DNA of 64,000 nucleotides from Bacteroidales bacterium KHT7 (lineage in GTDB: Bacteria; Bacteroidota; Bacteroidia; Bacteroidales; Bacteroidaceae). Shown piece by piece: positions 60,589-64,000 of this stretch. The stretch is taken from positions 62,001-126,000 of the forward strand of contig FNBQ01000002.1 in the NCBI GenBank assembly GCA_900102385.1, written 5' to 3'. The notes beneath the pieces were generated by a model. It had not been told where the DNA came from, did not search any database, and saw only the letters and a program-made list of their open reading frames with translations. Each line of letters begins with the position of its first letter. Position 1 is the first letter of the stretch. A program made the position numbers and the translations under genes.

Positions 60589-61563
60589 TTATGCTTTTTC
60601 TTGTTCCTGAGACTTTTCAGCCGTCTTTCTCACCTTGTAAAGTTGATAAGAGTTTACGACGTTGTGGCATACGGAGTAGAATCCTCCTGCGATTGACGTT
60701 ACTGGCGTAAGGAATGTTGCCCCAAGCCAGATGGTGAAGACCGTATTCTTCTGTCCGAGAGCCTGTCCGCCGCTGATTCGGTCGTTGTATTTGCCGCCAA
60801 TCATCTTTCCTAGGGCAAACTGAATGGCGCATGTTATGAGTGCAGCCACGGCTATGCCGACTTCCATAATCAAGTCCTCGTTGCTATGGACGATACTTCG
60901 GGTTGTTACGGCAATGGCAAGAGACAGCGAGACTGCCCACATGTAAAATGCCAGATTCTTTGGCTTCTGCATCATTGCATGGAGTTTAGGCATGAAGATT
61001 CGCACTAACCACGCAAGAAAAAGCGGAAAAATGAGCAGCGGAAAAACCTTTCGCAGGATGGCAATGAATGCCGGCAGGAAACTGACTCCTTCGCTTGGGT
61101 GTACCATCGGCACAACAATCGGAATGACGATTGCCGAAGTCAGGTTGGCAAGCATCGTGTAACTGACAAGGGTTTGTGCGTTTCCGCCCAGTTTTCCGGT
61201 GATGACGGCGGCTGCCGTTGCTGTTGGGGTAATCATACAAATCATTGCTCCTTCGAGAACAACGCGATACTGATTTTCGGGACAAAAGATGAGCGGCAAT
61301 CCGAGTAGGACGAATGTGCAGACTTGTATCATGATGAGCCAGAGATGCCATTTTGTCAGACGAAGTGACTTAGGGTCAATCTTGCAGAAAGTAAGAAACA
61401 ACATGCAGAATATCAGCAGCGGCTGAATGTATGCTATTGCCTCGGATACAAATTCGTGTGTTTCGTCGAGTTGTGGAATTGCCGTGTATATAAAATATGC
61501 AGCAACTCCCGTTAGCATGGCTATCGGGAGAGTCCAGTTTCTTAAGAATTGTATGATTTTCAT
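60589..61563 (-). CDS. Bile acid:sodium symporter family transporter
   Basis: The 324-residue membrane protein has about ten hydrophobic helices and the family-like text MICMITPTATAAAVITGKLGG and IAGGFYSVCHN. It belongs to the bile acid:sodium symporter (SBF-like) superfamily. The substrate is unknown; many bacterial members move small organic anions and are not bile-acid carriers. It starts 30 bases after nrdG and may be transcribed with it. The C-terminus is short and charged (KSQEQEKA). Confidence 0.88.
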   Translation of the reverse strand: MKIIQFLRNWTLPIAMLTGVAAYFIYTAIPQLDETHEFVSEAIAYIQPLLIFCMLFLTFCKIDPKSLRLTKWHLWLIMIQVCTFVLLGLPLIFCPENQYRVVLEGAMICMITPTATAAAVITGKLGGNAQTLVSYTMLANLTSAIVIPIVVPMVHPSEGVSFLPAFIAILRKVFPLLIFPLFLAWLVRIFMPKLHAMMQKPKNLAFYMWAVSLSLAIAVTTRSIVHSNEDLIMEVGIAVAALITCAIQFALGKMIGGKYNDRISGGQALGQKNTVFTIWLGATFLTPVTSIAGGFYSVCHNVVNSYQLYKVRKTAEKSQEQEKA

Positions 61564-61592
61564 TTTTGCTTGTTATCCCGGAATTTTTATGT

Positions 61593-62099
61593 TTAGAGTA
61601 GGCGGGTAGGGTCGTAGTCGAGCAGAACGGTCTTCTGCTGTTTGAGCGATTCCTGAACGTCGATGATGCGCTGGTTGCTGCTTCCTCTGAATAGTAAATC
61701 AGGGTCGTGCAGGGATTCCTCAAACCGACCGTCTACAAGCACGTCTATCGACTTCAGAAGTCGGAGAGCCTGCGGATTCTGTTTCAGCGTCTCGAACGTA
61801 TAGCCGGTGTAGCACCAGATGTTCTTGCTGCTCGAACGCTTTATGGCTTCTGCCAATTCTGCGAATCCTTCGGCCTGATACATCGGGTCGCCGCCAGTGA
61901 ATGTCACGTCGGCAAATTCATCGGCAAGGATTTCTTTCAGGATATCTTCCGTAGATGTCATTGTGCCGGCGTTAATGTCCCATGTGCTGGGGTTCTGACA
62001 GCCTTTGCATGCATTTACGCAACCGGCACAATAAATTGAGGTCCGGAAGCCCGGACCATCAACTGTTGTGTCATGAATAATTTTTATGATGCTAATCAT
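61593..62099 (-). CDS. nrdG: Anaerobic ribonucleotide reductase activating protein
   Basis: This 168-residue radical-SAM activase makes the glycyl radical of NrdD. The cluster motif is C27-VNA-C31-KG-C34, preceded by C24 (SIYCAGCVNACKGCQN), and VTFTGGDPMYQ is present. It starts 22 bases after the nrdD stop. The pair allows deoxyribonucleotide synthesis without oxygen, consistent with an anaerobe that also keeps the Bat aerotolerance operon. Confidence 0.95.
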   Translation of the reverse strand: MISIIKIIHDTTVDGPGFRTSIYCAGCVNACKGCQNPSTWDINAGTMTSTEDILKEILADEFADVTFTGGDPMYQAEGFAELAEAIKRSSSKNIWCYTGYTFETLKQNPQALRLLKSIDVLVDGRFEESLHDPDLLFRGSSNQRIIDVQESLKQQKTVLLDYDPTRLL

Positions 62100-62121
62100 A
62101 TCTTGTATTTCAAAGATATTT

Positions 62122-64000
62122 TTAGTTCTTGAAGTCGTGAACCACTCTGTCGTTCAACTCGGCAAGCTTTGCGCGGTTCCATCTGTCGGTAGTTCCAACA
62201 AGATAGCCGGTGATTCGCTGGAGCTTGTCTACGTTTGTGCCTCCACATTTAGGACAGGTGTCAAGATTCTGGTCGGCATTCTCGTATCCGCAGTCAAGAC
62301 AGCGGTTGCGGTTGTGGTTTACCGAGCCGTATCCCATGTTGTACTTGTCCATCATGTCAACCACGCGCATAATCACATCAGGGTTGTGAGTAGCATCGCC
62401 GTCAATCTCAACATAGAAGATATGGCCGCCGCGTGTAAGGTCGTGGTATGGTGCCTCAACCTGAGCCTTGTGAAGCGCGCTGCACTTATAGTAAACCGGA
62501 ACATGGTTTGAGTTTGTGTAATAGTCACGGTCTGTCACACCCGGAATAACGCCGAATTCGTTGCGGTCTGTGCGAGTGAACTTGCCAGACAAACCCTCGG
62601 CAGGAGTTGCAAGAACGCTGTAGTTGTGTCCGTACTTCTCAGAATATCCGTTCGCACGGTTGCGCATGTATGTGACAATCTTAATTCCAAGTTCCTGAGC
62701 CTCTTCGTTTTCGCCGTGATGCTTGCCGACGAGTGCCACAAGACATTCAGCCAAGCCGATGAAGCCGATTCCGAGAGTTCCTTGGTTGATTACCGATTCG
62801 ATTGTGTCGGTTGGCTTCAGTTTCTCTGCGCCGAGCCACAATGATGACATTACGAGAGGGAACTGCTTTGCAACGGCTGTCTTCTGGAACATGAAACGCT
62901 CGTGAAGCTGTTGTGCCGTGATGTCGAGCACGTTGTCGAGTTTTGCAAAGAACTGTGCGATACGCTCTTCCTTGCTCTTGATGTTCATGCACTCGATGGC
63001 AAGGCGAACGATGTTTATTGTTGTAAACGAGATGTTTCCTCGTCCTATTGATGTCTTTGGTCCGAAGCGGTTCTCGAACACGCGTGTGCGGCATCCCATT
63101 GTTGCCACCTCGTGAATGTAGCGCTTAGGGTCGTCAGCCTTCCATTCTTCGCTCTGGTTGTAAGTTGCGTCGAGGTTCAGGAAGTTAGGGAAGAATCGGC
63201 GTGCCGTAACTTTGCAAGCCAGTTTGTAAAGGTCGTAGTTTCTGTCTTCCGGCAGATAGTTCACGCCTCTCTTCTTCTTCCAAATCTGAATAGGGAAGAT
63301 GGCTGTCTCGCCCTTTCCAACGCCCTCGTATGTGCTGATGAGCATCTCGCGGATGATGCATCGGCCCTCGGCAGAAGTGTCTGTTCCGTAGTTTACAGAG
63401 CTGAATACAACCTGATTACCGCCGCGTGAGTGGATGGTATTCATGTTGTGGATGAATGCCTCCATGCTCTGATGAACGCGTGCAACAGTCTTATTGATAG
63501 CGTGCTGCTTTACGCGAGCCTCGCCTTCGAGCCCGTCGAGCGAAGTGTTTAGGTAATCGTCTATAGGAGCGTCGTAAAGATGCTTGAAGTCTTGAGCATA
63601 AAGATTCTCAAGATTCTTAACCTCCTCTATATAACTGCGGCGAACATAAGGTGCAAGATAGAAGTCGAAAGCAGGGATTGCCTGACCGCCGTGCATCTCG
63701 TTCTGTGCTGTTTCGAGAGATATACATCCAAGTATGCTGGCTGTCTCGATACGCTTTGCAGGGCGTGATTCTCCGTGACCTGCGCTGAATCCGAACTCAA
63801 GAATATGGTCGAGCGGATGCTGAACGCAAGTGAGCGACTTAGTAGGATAATAATCCTTGTCGTGAATATGTATGTAGTTGTGCGATACGGCATCGCGTAC
63901 CGGCTCGCTCAGCAGATAGTCGTCAACGAAAGGCTTTGTTGTTTCGCTCGAGAACTTCATCATCATGCCGGCTGGGGTGTCGGCATTCATGTTTGCGTTC
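62122..64000 (-). CDS. nrdD: Anaerobic ribonucleoside-triphosphate reductase, C-terminal part (5' end outside window)
   Basis: The frame runs open to the right edge, so the 5' part is missing; the ATG at 63990 is internal (NANMNADTPAGMM). About 625 residues are visible. Features are FSSVNYGTDTSAEGR, TMGCRTRVFENRFGP, a zinc ribbon CLDCGYENAD...CPKCGGTNV, and the glycyl-radical end RITGYLVGTTDRWN. It reduces NTPs to dNTPs anaerobically. nrdG lies directly downstream. Confidence 0.96.
   Translation of the reverse strand, partial: NANMNADTPAGMMMKFSSETTKPFVDDYLLSEPVRDAVSHNYIHIHDKDYYPTKSLTCVQHPLDHILEFGFSAGHGESRPAKRIETASILGCISLETAQNEMHGGQAIPAFDFYLAPYVRRSYIEEVKNLENLYAQDFKHLYDAPIDDYLNTSLDGLEGEARVKQHAINKTVARVHQSMEAFIHNMNTIHSRGGNQVVFSSVNYGTDTSAEGRCIIREMLISTYEGVGKGETAIFPIQIWKKKRGVNYLPEDRNYDLYKLACKVTARRFFPNFLNLDATYNQSEEWKADDPKRYIHEVATMGCRTRVFENRFGPKTSIGRGNISFTTINIVRLAIECMNIKSKEERIAQFFAKLDNVLDITAQQLHERFMFQKTAVAKQFPLVMSSLWLGAEKLKPTDTIESVINQGTLGIGFIGLAECLVALVGKHHGENEEAQELGIKIVTYMRNRANGYSEKYGHNYSVLATPAEGLSGKFTRTDRNEFGVIPGVTDRDYYTNSNHVPVYYKCSALHKAQVEAPYHDLTRGGHIFYVEIDGDATHNPDVIMRVVDMMDKYNMGYGSVNHNRNRCLDCGYENADQNLDTCPKCGGTNVDKLQRITGYLVGTTDRWNRAKLAELNDRVVHDFKN

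Overview
The window looks like a chromosome segment from a Bacteroidota member, most likely order Bacteroidales. The evidence is the recurring TAnnTTTG -7 boxes (several with a TTTG/TTG -33 box 19-21 bases upstream), a complete BatA-E aerotolerance operon, DUF4295 beside L28/L33, TonB-dependent receptor plus DUF4249 pairs, an HU-LysM protein and near-absence of Shine-Dalgarno sites. Nothing fixes the genus. The window is cut on both sides: a DUF2023 gene on the left and nrdD on the right are partial.

Layout. 1-4.6 kb: purN, a YbaK-type tRNA deacylase, and a TonB receptor/DUF4249 lipoprotein pair. 5-8 kb: a membrane-anchored, HelD-like helicase with two zinc ribbons. 8.1-13.1 kb: an outer-membrane beta-barrel receptor and a secreted GH3 beta-glucosidase. 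13.1-13.5 kb: a noncoding 11-bp-phased repeat array. 13.5-24 kb: housekeeping genes (cdd, a LysM glucosaminidase, map-tsaD-pncC, rpmB-rpmG-DUF4295, ftsY-rimO-HU-HU/LysM). 23-31.3 kb: the moxR-DUF58-batABCDE operon. 31.3-33.5 kb: a PAP2 phosphatase and small unknown genes. 33.7-43 kb: a run of porin, imelysin lipoprotein, DUF1111 di-haem protein, second porin, mono-haem lipoprotein, chorismatase-like Rid protein and CcsBA cytochrome c maturation protein, led by two matching palindromes beside a promoter. This reads as a periplasmic iron/haem or redox module with its own cytochrome maturation gene.

43-48.6 kb is accessory DNA: more 11-bp arrays, hairpin-rich REP-like blocks, and three Rhs-derived cassettes, two of them sharing a near-identical ~130-bp leader and two sharing a terminator repeat. 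The third cassette encodes an Rhs core/tip protein with an H...SxGC motif recalling L,D-transpeptidase-type domains, overlapped by a secreted SH3-like candidate immunity protein. No full-length rhs gene is present, so the region looks like a store of displaced Rhs tips and immunity genes.

48.6-64 kb returns to housekeeping: folK, kdsB, a degenerate M16 protein, a 14-repeat MORN protein, a YhcH-family protein, a eukaryote-like glycogen branching enzyme, a membrane protein, rlmD, an RluA-type pseudouridine synthase, lgt, an inositol monophosphatase, tRNA-Asp, a bile-acid-symporter-family transporter, and nrdG-nrdD.

The main candidates for new biology are the Rhs cassette array with its toxin/immunity pair, the 11-bp phased arrays, the covarying hairpin blocks, the haem/imelysin operon with paired operators, the HU-TM-LysM protein, and the membrane-anchored helicase. 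All functional names rest on motif recognition by eye; no database search was run.
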